A DNA stretch of 64,000 bases from Magnetovibrio blakemorei (GTDB taxonomy: Bacteria > Pseudomonadota > Alphaproteobacteria > Rhodospirillales > Magnetovibrionaceae): contig NZ_MCGG01000011.1 of assembly GCF_001746755.1 (NCBI RefSeq), positions 29,479-93,478 of the forward strand. Reading direction: 5' to 3'. The position numbers were made by a program, and so were the translations under genes. The notes under the pieces were generated by a model. It was not told the origin of the DNA, did no database searches, and was given only the letters and a program-made list of their open reading frames with translations. Below are positions 53,363 through 62,538 of the stretch, piece after piece; within the stretch, counting starts at the first letter, position 1, and the number at the start of each line of letters is the position of its first letter.

Positions 53363-55123
53363 ATGACGCGCACCCTCCAGCATCCAGAACCGCCCCTCTA
53401 CACGGCGAATGAACCAAAAGGCTTTAAAACCTTAAAGTTTGATGTGTGGGCTTTTGGCACAGTGGTGATCGCGGCATTGATCGCGATGCCGATTTTTTGG
53501 GTGGTGGGGCTGGCGCTCAATTCATCTGGCGACATCTGGGCCCATTTGGTCGACACCGTGTTGGCGCGCTTGGCGCTGACCACGGTTTTGCTGATGGCCG
53601 GCGTTGGCTTTGGCACTTTTGTTCTTGGCACCGGCACGGCCTGGCTGGTCACCATGTGCCGGTTTCCCGGAAAACGTATTTTTGAATGGGCCATGCTGAT
53701 TCCCATGGCGGTTCCCGCTTATGTGATTGCTTACGTCTATACCGACTTGTTGGAATATTCCGGCCCCGTTCAGGGCTTGATCCGTGAAACCTTTGGTTTT
53801 ACCAACGGTTCGCAGTATTGGTTTTTTGAAATTCGATCCCTCGGCGGGGCCATCACCATGATGACTTTGGTGTTGTATCCTTACGTCTATTTGCTGGCGC
53901 GGGCGGCTTTTTTAGAACAAAGCATCTGTGTCCTGGAAGCCAGTCGCACGCTGGGCAAAGGCCCGTGGGAAAGTTTTTTCAAAGTCGCACTCCCTCTCGC
54001 CCGCCCATCAATCGCGGTGGGCGTAAGTTTGGTTATGATGGAAACCCTAAACGATTTTGGCACGGTCGATTTTTTTGCCGTCGCCACCTTTACGGCGGGC
54101 ATTTTTGATGTGTGGCTGAACATGAACAGTCCGTCAGGTGCTGCTCAATTGGCGTGCATGATGTTGTTGTTCGTGATCGTGTTGATCGCGCTGGAACGCT
54201 ACGGCCGACGCAAACAAAAATTCCACAACACAACCACCCACAATCGTGCATTACCCGGTTTTAAATTATCCGCCCCCTGGGCAGCGCTGGCGTTTTTGGC
54301 CTGTGCCGTGCCGGTCGCGTTGGGCTTTGGCGTCCCGGCGTGGGTGTTGGGCTCTTATGCGCTGAACTTTTATGAAGAAACCCTGGCCGCCGATTTTTGG
54401 ACATTTACCTTCAACTCCTTGCTGTTGGCGGGCCTAGCGGCGGCAATCACCATCGTGTTGGGCGTGTTCTTGGCCTACAGCCTGCGTTTGGGCCAAGTGC
54501 GCTGGATCAACGGGGTGACGCGCTTTGCAGCGCTCGGCTACGCGGTGCCCGGTGCCGTTTTGGCAATTGGTATTTTGATGTATCTGGGTTGGCTGGACAA
54601 CACCATCGACGGTTGGGCGCGCGGACACATAGGCATCTCGACGGGGCTGATTTTTTCCGGCACTGTGATCGCTGTGACCTTTGGTTATGTGGTGCGATTT
54701 TTGTCGCTGTCGTTTGGCTCTGTCGAATCAGGACTGGCCAAAATCACCGCCAACATGGATGGTGCAGCCCGCACTTTGGGCGCAGGGCCGATGTCGACGC
54801 TGAAACGCATTCACTTGCCCATGCTGAAAGGTTCGATTATGACGGCGGCATTGTTGGTGTTTGTCGATTGCATGAAAGAACTGCCCATGACCGTGGTCTT
54901 GCGCCCGTTCAATTTTGAAACCCTTGCGACGTTTGTGCACCAGTACGCTTCTGACGAACTGCTGCCCGAGGCCGCATTGGCGGCCTTGGCGATTGTCGCT
55001 GCGGGGATTATTCCCGTGGTGTTACTGTCCATCACGATCGCCCATGCCCGCGCAGGACACACCCAACACGTAGACGCCGCCCCACAGCACATCCCCACCC
55101 CGGTTCAGGAGGTCAGCCCGTGA
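53363..55123 (+). CDS. fbpB: Ferric iron ABC transporter, permease
   Basis: A 586-residue membrane protein with about twelve helices in two binding-protein-dependent permease units. EAxxxG coupling loops are visible: VLEASRTLGKGPWESFFKVALPLARPSI near residue 195 and DGAARTLGAGPMSTLKRIHLPML near 465. ATG 53363 is used; a TTG immediately before is unlikely. Its end overlaps fbpC by 4 bases. Confidence 0.95.
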   Translation: MTRTLQHPEPPLYTANEPKGFKTLKFDVWAFGTVVIAALIAMPIFWVVGLALNSSGDIWAHLVDTVLARLALTTVLLMAGVGFGTFVLGTGTAWLVTMCRFPGKRIFEWAMLIPMAVPAYVIAYVYTDLLEYSGPVQGLIRETFGFTNGSQYWFFEIRSLGGAITMMTLVLYPYVYLLARAAFLEQSICVLEASRTLGKGPWESFFKVALPLARPSIAVGVSLVMMETLNDFGTVDFFAVATFTAGIFDVWLNMNSPSGAAQLACMMLLFVIVLIALERYGRRKQKFHNTTTHNRALPGFKLSAPWAALAFLACAVPVALGFGVPAWVLGSYALNFYEETLAADFWTFTFNSLLLAGLAAAITIVLGVFLAYSLRLGQVRWINGVTRFAALGYAVPGAVLAIGILMYLGWLDNTIDGWARGHIGISTGLIFSGTVIAVTFGYVVRFLSLSFGSVESGLAKITANMDGAARTLGAGPMSTLKRIHLPMLKGSIMTAALLVFVDCMKELPMTVVLRPFNFETLATFVHQYASDELLPEAALAALAIVAAGIIPVVLLSITIAHARAGHTQHVDAAPQHIPTPVQEVSP

Positions 55124-56214
55124 CCACCGGATTGATGATGGAACGCATACGCCACGCTTTTGGCGCGACAGAAGTGTTGAAAGACGTATCGATCGTCGCT
55201 GAGGCCGGAAAATTGACGTGTCTTCTAGGCCCCAGTGGGTGTGGCAAGACCACCTTGCTGCGCTTGGCGGCGGGCTTGGAAAAAGTCCAGGACGGACAGA
55301 TTTATCTGCAAGGGCGTATGGTTGGCGACGGTAAAACCGGGCTGTGCCTAGCGCCGGAAAAACGCGGCATCGGCTTGATGTTTCAAGATTACGCTTTATT
55401 TCCACACCTCAACGTCTATGAAAATATCGCCTTTGGCATCAGAAACCTAACCCCTGAACGTCGGACGTGGATCGACGCTGGCTTGGAACGCATGGGCGTA
55501 GCCAAACATCGCAACAGCTATCCCCATGTTTTGTCCGGGGGCCAGCAACAACGTGTTGCGTTGCTGCGCGCCTTGGCACCCGAACCTGAAATTTTGCTGT
55601 TGGACGAACCGTTTTCCGGCCTTGATGTCACCCGCCGCGCGCAAGTGCGCGAAGACACGCTGAACTTTTTAAAAGAATGCGGCGTGGCGGTTCTGATGGT
55701 CACCCACGACCCTGAAGAAGCCATGTTTATGGCCGATCACATTGTGGTGATGAAGAGCGGTAAAGTGGTTCAAGCGGGCACCCCTGTGCAAACCTACTTC
55801 CACCCGGTCAGCGCCTTTGTCGCAGAACTGTTCGGGGCGATGAATCATTTTGAAGGTGTGGTCGAAAAAGGCCAATTGGAAACGCCTTTTGGCGCGTTTC
55901 CGATCCCATCGATCCCCGATGGCGAACCCGCCCAAGTGCTGGTCCGTATGGAAGGTATCAACGTGTCATTGGACGCACATCACACGGTGCCAAGCACGTG
56001 CCGCACCACCACGGGTCACGTTGTGGACACCTATCTTTTGGGCCGTTCCAGCCACCTGCATATCCGCGTGCCTCGCACCCCGGGCCAAGGTCTGAGCGAC
56101 GACAACGAGATCATTTTGCACGTGCGCGTCCCCGGAGTGATGAAGCCCGAACCCGGTGCCACGGTAACGGTTTGGGCTGACCCGAAACAAGTGTTTGCCT
56201 TCGCCCTTTCTTAA
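55120..56214 (+). CDS. fbpC: Ferric iron ABC transporter, ATPase
   Basis: A 364-residue ATPase: Walker A GPSGCGKTT, Q-loop MFQDYALFPHLNVYENI, signature LSGGQQQRVALLRAL, Walker B EILLLDEPFSGLD, switch VTHD, then a C-terminal TOBE regulatory part (from ~245). The start is GTG 55120, with AGGAGG 8 bases before, overlapping the fbpB stop as GTGA. It drives iron import through FbpB. Confidence 0.96.
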   Translation: MTTGLMMERIRHAFGATEVLKDVSIVAEAGKLTCLLGPSGCGKTTLLRLAAGLEKVQDGQIYLQGRMVGDGKTGLCLAPEKRGIGLMFQDYALFPHLNVYENIAFGIRNLTPERRTWIDAGLERMGVAKHRNSYPHVLSGGQQQRVALLRALAPEPEILLLDEPFSGLDVTRRAQVREDTLNFLKECGVAVLMVTHDPEEAMFMADHIVVMKSGKVVQAGTPVQTYFHPVSAFVAELFGAMNHFEGVVEKGQLETPFGAFPIPSIPDGEPAQVLVRMEGINVSLDAHHTVPSTCRTTTGHVVDTYLLGRSSHLHIRVPRTPGQGLSDDNEIILHVRVPGVMKPEPGATVTVWADPKQVFAFALS

Positions 56215-56353
56215 CGAACGACGACGGCCCAACTCGGCAATTTTTGCTCAAAACCTCTCCCCTCCCGCCCTGGTGCGGCAAGGCTTGCCGAGCCCAGCCC
56301 TCAAACGTCATAATTTTTTCATACATTTCAACACACTAGAGACACGAGGCTTC

Positions 56354-56369
56354 TGGCATCCTTCTTGCT
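56354..56369 (+). promoter_or_regulatory. Sigma-54 promoter of flgE
   Basis: TGGCAT-CCTTC-TTGCT has the invariant GG and GC 10 bases apart and lies about 85 bases before the flgE start. Confidence 0.85.
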
Positions 56370-56437
56370 ATGTTTACGACAGATTTAAAGCCGCGACACA
56401 TCCGTCGCAGGCAAATGCGTAAACGCGGAGAAGCCCG

Positions 56438-58015
56438 ATGGCCCTCTATGGTGGATTTTCCTCATCCGTACTTGGGATGATGAGTCAAGCTCACGCACTG
56501 CATAACATTGGCACAAACGTGGCCAATGTGAACACGGGCGGCTATAAGCGAACAGACACGAACTTCACGACCGTGCTCAGCAGATCGCTACAACACCTTT
56601 CTGACATCGGCGGCGTACGCCCAACCGACACCTCCACCATCACCCAACAAGGTGTCGTCGTCGGCAGCACATCGCAAACCGATGTGGCCATCAGCGGCAG
56701 AGGCTTTTTTGTGCTCAACTCAAAACAAGATGGCACCGGGATTTCTCTTTTTACCCGAGATGGCAGCTTCGAGATCGACACGGTAAACGACATCTCCGTT
56801 TCAGGTATCGGCGGCACAACGGTGACCACAAAAGACGGCTATCTCACCGATAAAAATGGCTATTTTGTTCAAGGTTGGCCGTATACCAACGGCACTGTGA
56901 CCACCTCCGGCACACCGTCAAGTCTGCGTGTGGATCAGTTCACCTTCCTCGATCAATTCGAAGCCACCACCAGCGGCATCCTAAATTTGAATTTACCCGC
57001 ATCCGACACCCTCAACCACATCAATCAATACGATATTTCGTTGGTCGACAGCGCCGGAGCGACACAAACGGCAAAGCTGAATTTTTCCAAAACGGGGACC
57101 AATGCCTGGCAGGTGACAACCACCACATCGCAGAGCCCAGTCGCTCAAGTCGACACCATCACCTTGGCGGGACCAACCATTGAAGCCGGCGACATCTATA
57201 GCGTTACCATCAATGGGAAAACGACCACCTACACCACCAATGGTGCAGAAGGCAGCATAGATTCTGTTCGCGACGCTTTAATCAACCAGATGAACACCGA
57301 TCCTCAGTTCAACACCACGGCCACCGCGGCGGCAGGGGCAACGGGTGAAATCACCATCACTGCCGTAACGGCAGGAACCGTTTTGACGACCTCTGTCAAC
57401 GCGACAAATGGCGGCGTGACGGCAGACAACACCGCCGGGGTACTCACCACCACAGCCAATGTACCGAACACACAAACGACTGCAGCTACGGCCATTACGT
57501 TTAACGCATTGGGCAAGGTTACGGCTCCGGCCACCCTGCCTTTGACACTTTCGTTTGCAGGCGGTAGCACATCGGCAATAACGTTGGATATTTCCAACAT
57601 GACCCAATTTTACGGCGATTTTCTGCCTGTGAGCTATTCGCGTGACGGTTTTGCGTCGGCCAGCATGGAATCCTTCACCTTCGACCAATCCGGCAACGTG
57701 GTCGGTAACTTTGACGACGGCACCTTCCGTAATGTGTACAAGCTTTCCCTCGGTGTTTTTGCCAATGCCGATGGCTTAGAGGCCCGAAACGGCAACGTCT
57801 ATGCCATAAGTCCAGAATCCGGCGATGTGACGTATGTCTCTGCGGGTGTAGATGGATACGCCACCTTCACCCCCAATGCGCTGGAGTTGTCGAACGTCGA
57901 CATCGCGGAAGAGTTCACCAAGATGATGACGACGCAGACCGCCTACAATGCGGCCTCAAAAGTCTTCAACACCGCTGATGAAATGCTCATGGTCGCACGT
58001 GATCTGAAGCGCTAA
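56438..58015 (+). CDS. flgE: Flagellar hook protein FlgE
   Basis: A 525-residue hook protein: rod-type start (GGFSSSVLGMMSQAHALHNIGTNVANVNTGGYKRTDTNFTTVLS), hook D1/D2 core (SGRGFFVLN, YGDFLPVSYSRDGFASASMESFTFDQSGNVVGNF) and the terminal helix NVDIAEEFTKMMTTQTAYNAASKVFNTADEMLMVARDLKR. Residues about 238-328 form an inserted module related to one in FlgL at 63373. It is driven by the sigma-54 site at 56354 and is separate from the rod operon by fbpABC. Confidence 0.95.
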   Translation: MALYGGFSSSVLGMMSQAHALHNIGTNVANVNTGGYKRTDTNFTTVLSRSLQHLSDIGGVRPTDTSTITQQGVVVGSTSQTDVAISGRGFFVLNSKQDGTGISLFTRDGSFEIDTVNDISVSGIGGTTVTTKDGYLTDKNGYFVQGWPYTNGTVTTSGTPSSLRVDQFTFLDQFEATTSGILNLNLPASDTLNHINQYDISLVDSAGATQTAKLNFSKTGTNAWQVTTTTSQSPVAQVDTITLAGPTIEAGDIYSVTINGKTTTYTTNGAEGSIDSVRDALINQMNTDPQFNTTATAAAGATGEITITAVTAGTVLTTSVNATNGGVTADNTAGVLTTTANVPNTQTTAATAITFNALGKVTAPATLPLTLSFAGGSTSAITLDISNMTQFYGDFLPVSYSRDGFASASMESFTFDQSGNVVGNFDDGTFRNVYKLSLGVFANADGLEARNGNVYAISPESGDVTYVSAGVDGYATFTPNALELSNVDIAEEFTKMMTTQTAYNAASKVFNTADEMLMVARDLKR

Positions 58016-58157
58016 TCCCCATCTCCAATTCGCCTTTTTGACTTCACCCGGCAGTTTTTTCCCCCACACGGCAGCCTCTGCCCTGCGGGGGCTTTGCATT
58101 TGCCATTTCGACAACATAAAACACAATAATATCAATGTATTAGATACATCTATTATG

Positions 58158-58173
58158 TGGCACGATATTCGCA
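58158..58173 (+). promoter_or_regulatory. Sigma-54 promoter of flgI
   Basis: TGGCACG-ATAT-TCGCA matches the -24/-12 consensus almost fully, with correct spacing, about 95 bases before the flgI ATG. The surrounding DNA is AT-rich. Confidence 0.87.
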
Positions 58174-58251
58174 TTGATATACCCAAAGCAGCGACAACGC
58201 TGCATTGAGAACAGTAACCCACCAAAGGGTTTCAGTACGGGAAATAGAACG

Positions 58252-59460
58252 ATGAACCGCGCAATTGCTTTCAGAACCCTGGCCGAGACGCCCTTAAATG
58301 GCCTCAAAATGCCAATCACCGCGCAAACGCGCGTGATGTTTTGGCAAGCACTGAGTGCAGGACTTGCCAGCTTATTCATTTTGATTTTGTTGGCATGGGC
58401 ATCCCCGGCGAATGCATCATCACGCATCAAAGACATTGTCGATTTTGAAGGTGTGCGCGACAACATGCTGGTCGGCTACGGACTGGTCGTCGGCCTGAAT
58501 GGCACAGGTGATTCCATCAAAACCGGCCACTTCACCAAGCAGAGCCTGCAAGCCATGCTCAATCGCTTAGGCGTAAAGCCGACCGACGCGGGTCTGGATT
58601 CCAAAAACGTTGCCGCCGTCATGGTCACCGCAGCGCTTCCGGCTTTTTCATCCAAAGGATCGCGGGTTGATGTCACCGTCAGCGCCCTGGGCGATTCAAA
58701 AAGTCTTTTGGGCGGTACCTTGTTGGTGACTCCTTTGATGGGCGCAGACGGCGAAGTGTACGCCGTATCCCAAGGTCAAGTGGCGGTCGGCGGGTTCACC
58801 ACTGGCGGCGCAGCAGAAACCGTAACCAAGGGCGTTCCGACATCCGCACGCATCGCCAACGGGGCCATCGTCGAACGTGAAATCGCCTTTGACATGGACA
58901 CCATGAAAAACGTCAAGCTGAGCTTGCGCAATCCCGATTTCACCACGGCACGGCGCATTGCCGAAGCCATCAACGCCTTCTTGGGCACCACCGCATCGCA
59001 ACCCACCGATCCCAGCACCGTGCAAATCCAAGTCCCCTTGGCTTATTCAGGACAAGTGGTCAATTTGATGACGGACATCGAACAGCTGCGCATTGAGCCG
59101 GATCAAATCGCCCGCATCATCATCGACGAACAGTCCGGTGTGATTGTGATGGGTGAAAATGTCCGCCTCTCAACGGTGGCGATCGCCCAAGGCAACTTAA
59201 CCATTCGCATCACCGAAACACCGCAAGTTTCGCAGCCCGGTCCGTTTTCGCAAACCGGCACCACCACAACGGTTAACCGCACCAACGTGCAGGTCGATCA
59301 GGGTGGCGACAAACAATTGGCCGTCGTTCAAAACGGCGTGTCGCTCCAAGAATTCGTCAACAGCCTAAACGCGCTGGGCATCGGCCCGCGCGACATGATC
59401 ACCATCTTGCAGGCGGTCAAAGCGGCCGGTGCCCTGCAAGCTGAAATCGAGGTGATGTAA
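58252..59460 (+). CDS. flgI: Flagellar P-ring protein FlgI
   Basis: A 402-residue periplasmic ring protein. ATG 58252 follows GGGAAATAG. The N-terminal membrane/signal segment (FWQALSAGLASLFILILLAWASPANA) is followed by SRIKDIVDFEGVRDNMLVGYGLVVGLNGTGDS, the FlgI signature, and EFVNSLNALGIGPRDMITILQAVKAAGALQAEIEVM at the end. FlgA assists its assembly. Its stop overlaps the flgJ ATG as TAATG. Confidence 0.97.
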   Translation: MNRAIAFRTLAETPLNGLKMPITAQTRVMFWQALSAGLASLFILILLAWASPANASSRIKDIVDFEGVRDNMLVGYGLVVGLNGTGDSIKTGHFTKQSLQAMLNRLGVKPTDAGLDSKNVAAVMVTAALPAFSSKGSRVDVTVSALGDSKSLLGGTLLVTPLMGADGEVYAVSQGQVAVGGFTTGGAAETVTKGVPTSARIANGAIVEREIAFDMDTMKNVKLSLRNPDFTTARRIAEAINAFLGTTASQPTDPSTVQIQVPLAYSGQVVNLMTDIEQLRIEPDQIARIIIDEQSGVIVMGENVRLSTVAIAQGNLTIRITETPQVSQPGPFSQTGTTTTVNRTNVQVDQGGDKQLAVVQNGVSLQEFVNSLNALGIGPRDMITILQAVKAAGALQAEIEVM

Positions 59461-59774
59461 TGGCCAGCGCACTGCAAATGGACGTTCACACCGCAATGGA
59501 ACAGAGCCGTGCTCTGCCCACCATGCCCAAGACGACCGACCTCAACAAAATGCGTGAAAAAGCACAAGAGTTCGAAGCCGTGTTTTTATCGCAAATGCTG
59601 AAGCCGGTCTTTGAATCCATTGATACCGACGGCCCCTTTGGCGGCGGTCAGGCAGAAGGCATGTGGCGTTCGCTGATGGTCGACGAATACGGCAAGTCCA
59701 TGGCGAAAGCCGGTGGCATCGGCCTTGCCGATTCCGTAATGTCGGAAATGCTCAGATTACAGGAGGCACAGTAA
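59460..59774 (+). CDS. flgJ: Rod-binding protein, FlgJ N-terminal domain
   Basis: A 104-residue protein with the rod-capping core (KAQEFEAVFLSQMLKPVFESIDTDGPFGGGQAEGMWRSLMVDEYGKSMAKAGGIGLADSVMSEML). The peptidoglycan hydrolase domain of E. coli FlgJ is absent, as usual in alphaproteobacteria. It is coupled to flgI by TAATG. Confidence 0.95.
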   Translation: MASALQMDVHTAMEQSRALPTMPKTTDLNKMREKAQEFEAVFLSQMLKPVFESIDTDGPFGGGQAEGMWRSLMVDEYGKSMAKAGGIGLADSVMSEMLRLQEAQ

Positions 59775-59775
59775 T

Positions 59776-60225
59776 ATGGACGCCAGCAAACGCATTGAAG
59801 ACCTGTTGTTCATCGCCAGCAAACTTGCCGACTTGCTGGAAGAAGAAAACGCGGCCCTGCAAAACAATCGATTTGATGTCGTTCAGAAATTGCTGGAAAG
59901 CAAAACCGCGCTCAGTCGCGCTTATGAGATTCGTGTCTTCGGCATGAAGAATGAAGAAGATCGCAGCCTCTACGACGACGATGATCTCATCGCCATCGAA
60001 CAGTTGCGCAGCGTCGGAAATCGTGTTGCCGAGTTGATCGTCGAAAACGAGCGCATGCTCAGAATCGGCCTAGAAGTCAGTCGCCGTTTCATGGAATGCG
60101 TGGCTGATTCTGTAAAGCAAGTGAAACCGGGAACCGGCGCCTATACATCCAATGGCATCATCGGCGCAACAGGTTCCGCATCAAAACAACAGGCCCCATC
60201 CCTCGCATTGGACGAAGTGCTCTAA
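59776..60225 (+). CDS. flgN: Flagellar export chaperone FlgN
   Basis: A 149-residue helical protein (IEDLLFIASKLADLLEEENAALQNNRFDVVQKLLESKTALSRAYE...). The layout between flgJ and flgK and the FlgN-like helices suit the chaperone for the junction proteins FlgK and FlgL. Sequence identity to E. coli FlgN is low, as is typical. Confidence 0.85.
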   Translation: MDASKRIEDLLFIASKLADLLEEENAALQNNRFDVVQKLLESKTALSRAYEIRVFGMKNEEDRSLYDDDDLIAIEQLRSVGNRVAELIVENERMLRIGLEVSRRFMECVADSVKQVKPGTGAYTSNGIIGATGSASKQQAPSLALDEVL

Positions 60226-60269
60226 CGTAAAAATGCGTGTAGCGAGACACAGCCAGAAAGGAAGTTCTC

Positions 60270-62513
60270 ATGTCCGGTAGCCTAACCCAAGCACTGTATA
60301 CGGCACAAAGCGGCCTACTCGCAAACCAAAGTGCCTTGGATGCCGTTGCGCAAAACGTCGCTAACGTCAACACCGCCAACTATTCACGTAAAATCGTGCA
60401 TTTGGAACAGCGCGTCGTTGCCGGAACCGGCGCAGGCGTGCAAATTTCCCAAGTCACCCGTGCCGTTGATGAAGGGCTCTTGAAAAGCCTGCGTAAAGAG
60501 ATCAGCTCATTCAATCAATACGACGCACAGCAAAGCTATTTTTCACGCTTGCAAGATGTGTTTGGCGCGCCTGGGGACAACACCTCGATCTCCCACGTGA
60601 TGACCGAGTTAGGTCAAGCTATGGAAGCCTTGGCGGTGACACCGGATCAAACGTTGGAACAAAGCGAATTTGTCCGCCAAGCCCAGGACGTGATGCTCAA
60701 GCTCGAACAGATGAGCTCTACGACTCAAGAATTGCGCCTCCAAGCCGACACCGATATTGCGCAGGTCGCTGGCCTGATCAATTCTCTCTCCAGCGACTTG
60801 GTGAGCCTGAACAACAAGATCATTCAAAATGGGACAACCGGGGCGGATGTCACCGATTTGCGCGATCAACGCGATGCCAAATTGGACGAATTGGCGGGTT
60901 ACATCGATATCTCATACTTCTATCGGGGCGATGGTGATGTCGTGGTGTTCACCACCGCTGGACGGACCTTGGTTGACAACTCACCCGTCGCAACAGCCCA
61001 CAATGCCGCCAGTTCGGTCACATCCACCACCACCCATGCGGAAGGCGATTTTAGTCCCATTTACGTCGGCCCACAAATTGCCGACAACGATATCACTTCG
61101 GAAGTGCGCGACGGCAAGCTTAAGGGGTTGATCGATTTACGAGACAACACCTTGACCGACTTGCAAAGTCAAATTGATGAATTGGCTGCCGAGTTGCGCG
61201 ACGTGATGAATTTGGTGCACAACCAAACAGCGCCGTATCCCGGTTCTTCCACCATGAGCGGAACCCGCGCCTTTTTGAATGTGGGAACAGCAGCAGTGGC
61301 ACCAGCGGCTGGTGAGCAGACCATCACATTCGCCAACAATTCCGACACCCGCATAACGTTGTTTGATGCCTCTGGAAATCAATTCAACACCACGACCGTG
61401 CAAGCGATTATGGCCTCGGCAAGCTATGGGTCAGGTGCAGCCGCGGCGAACGGTCCGTGGAACATTGCTGAAGTCGCATCGGCGATGCAGGACTGGTTGC
61501 AGGCCAGTGGCACACCCAGCGCCACCGTCGCCATCAACTCAACCACAAAAAAATTGGAAATCGACCTCAACTCGACAACCTATTACATGGCCATGCGTGA
61601 CGAGGTCAACACTGCGGGAACCATTCCTGCCCCGGTCGGCAGCACAGCCAGTAATGCCACCATTCAATTTGATGCGAACGGCGACACGGTGATTGATGAA
61701 ACCGTAAGCGGGTTTTCCAATTTCTTCGGTCTCAACGATTTGTTTGTCGATGATAACGCCGACAACATTTGGGAAACAGAAGTGATGGCCAACTCGTTCA
61801 GCGCCTCGGCAGCCACGCTCACCGTTTATGACGGCACGACGTCGACCAACATTGCCATTGCCGCTGGCGATAGCTTGGCCAACATTGCCACGAAAATCAA
61901 CGCAGCGACGGCGGCGGGTGTTACAGCAGCCATCGTTCCTGACGGGTCCGGCAGCAGGTTACGTTTGTCCAGCAACGATGGCGGCAATTTCACCATCACT
62001 CAAGCTGCAGCCGACACGTTACTGACAGACACAGCCATGCACAGCGCTGACGTTCGGGTCAGCACCCAACTGCACGTACGTAATGATATTATTTCCACCC
62101 CCAGTTTGGTGTCTACCGGTGCGGTTTCGTGGGATTCGACAAAAGGTGTGGTGGGAGAGTACTATCGCAGTAAGGGCGATAACAGCGTCATCGAATCCAT
62201 GTCTAAGGTTTTTGCCGCAGCCAACGCGTTTGACTCAGCAGGCGCCCTTGGGTCTTCGTCTCTAACGTTTACGGCCCGCGCGACAAGCATCGTGTCCTAC
62301 AATGCAACAATTGCCGACGCCAACGACAGTCAACAAGCCTATCAAGAAAGTTTGACGCTCAGCTTGCAGTCCAAGTCCGACAACTTCCGAGGCGTCAACT
62401 TGGACGAAGAAATGTCAAATTTGATGTTGTTCGAACAAGCTTATTCGGCGGCGGCCCGAATTGCTTCCGTCATCCAAAATATGTTCGATTCACTCGAACG
62501 CATATTCCAGTAA
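60270..62513 (+). CDS. flgK: Flagellar hook-associated protein FlgK
   Basis: A 747-residue HAP1. Ends are standard: SGSLTQALYTAQSGLLANQSALDAVAQNVANVNTANYSRKIVHLEQRV at the start and SDNFRGVNLDEEMSNLMLFEQAYSAAARIASVIQNMFDSLERIF at the end. Inside, around residues 515-585, is a segment like a bacterial surface insert (YDGTTSTNIAIAAGDSLANIATKINAATAAGVTAAI), so the protein is longer than E. coli FlgK. AGGAAG precedes the ATG. It lies 45 bases after flgN. Confidence 0.95.
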   Translation: MSGSLTQALYTAQSGLLANQSALDAVAQNVANVNTANYSRKIVHLEQRVVAGTGAGVQISQVTRAVDEGLLKSLRKEISSFNQYDAQQSYFSRLQDVFGAPGDNTSISHVMTELGQAMEALAVTPDQTLEQSEFVRQAQDVMLKLEQMSSTTQELRLQADTDIAQVAGLINSLSSDLVSLNNKIIQNGTTGADVTDLRDQRDAKLDELAGYIDISYFYRGDGDVVVFTTAGRTLVDNSPVATAHNAASSVTSTTTHAEGDFSPIYVGPQIADNDITSEVRDGKLKGLIDLRDNTLTDLQSQIDELAAELRDVMNLVHNQTAPYPGSSTMSGTRAFLNVGTAAVAPAAGEQTITFANNSDTRITLFDASGNQFNTTTVQAIMASASYGSGAAAANGPWNIAEVASAMQDWLQASGTPSATVAINSTTKKLEIDLNSTTYYMAMRDEVNTAGTIPAPVGSTASNATIQFDANGDTVIDETVSGFSNFFGLNDLFVDDNADNIWETEVMANSFSASAATLTVYDGTTSTNIAIAAGDSLANIATKINAATAAGVTAAIVPDGSGSRLRLSSNDGGNFTITQAAADTLLTDTAMHSADVRVSTQLHVRNDIISTPSLVSTGAVSWDSTKGVVGEYYRSKGDNSVIESMSKVFAAANAFDSAGALGSSSLTFTARATSIVSYNATIADANDSQQAYQESLTLSLQSKSDNFRGVNLDEEMSNLMLFEQAYSAAARIASVIQNMFDSLERIFQ

Positions 62514-62538
62514 TTCGTGTGGAAGGGAGTAACTGATT

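Noticed and set aside
56270..56300. Terminator after fbpC (CGGCAAGGCTTGCCG)
   Set aside because: The arms leave almost no loop and there is no T-run.
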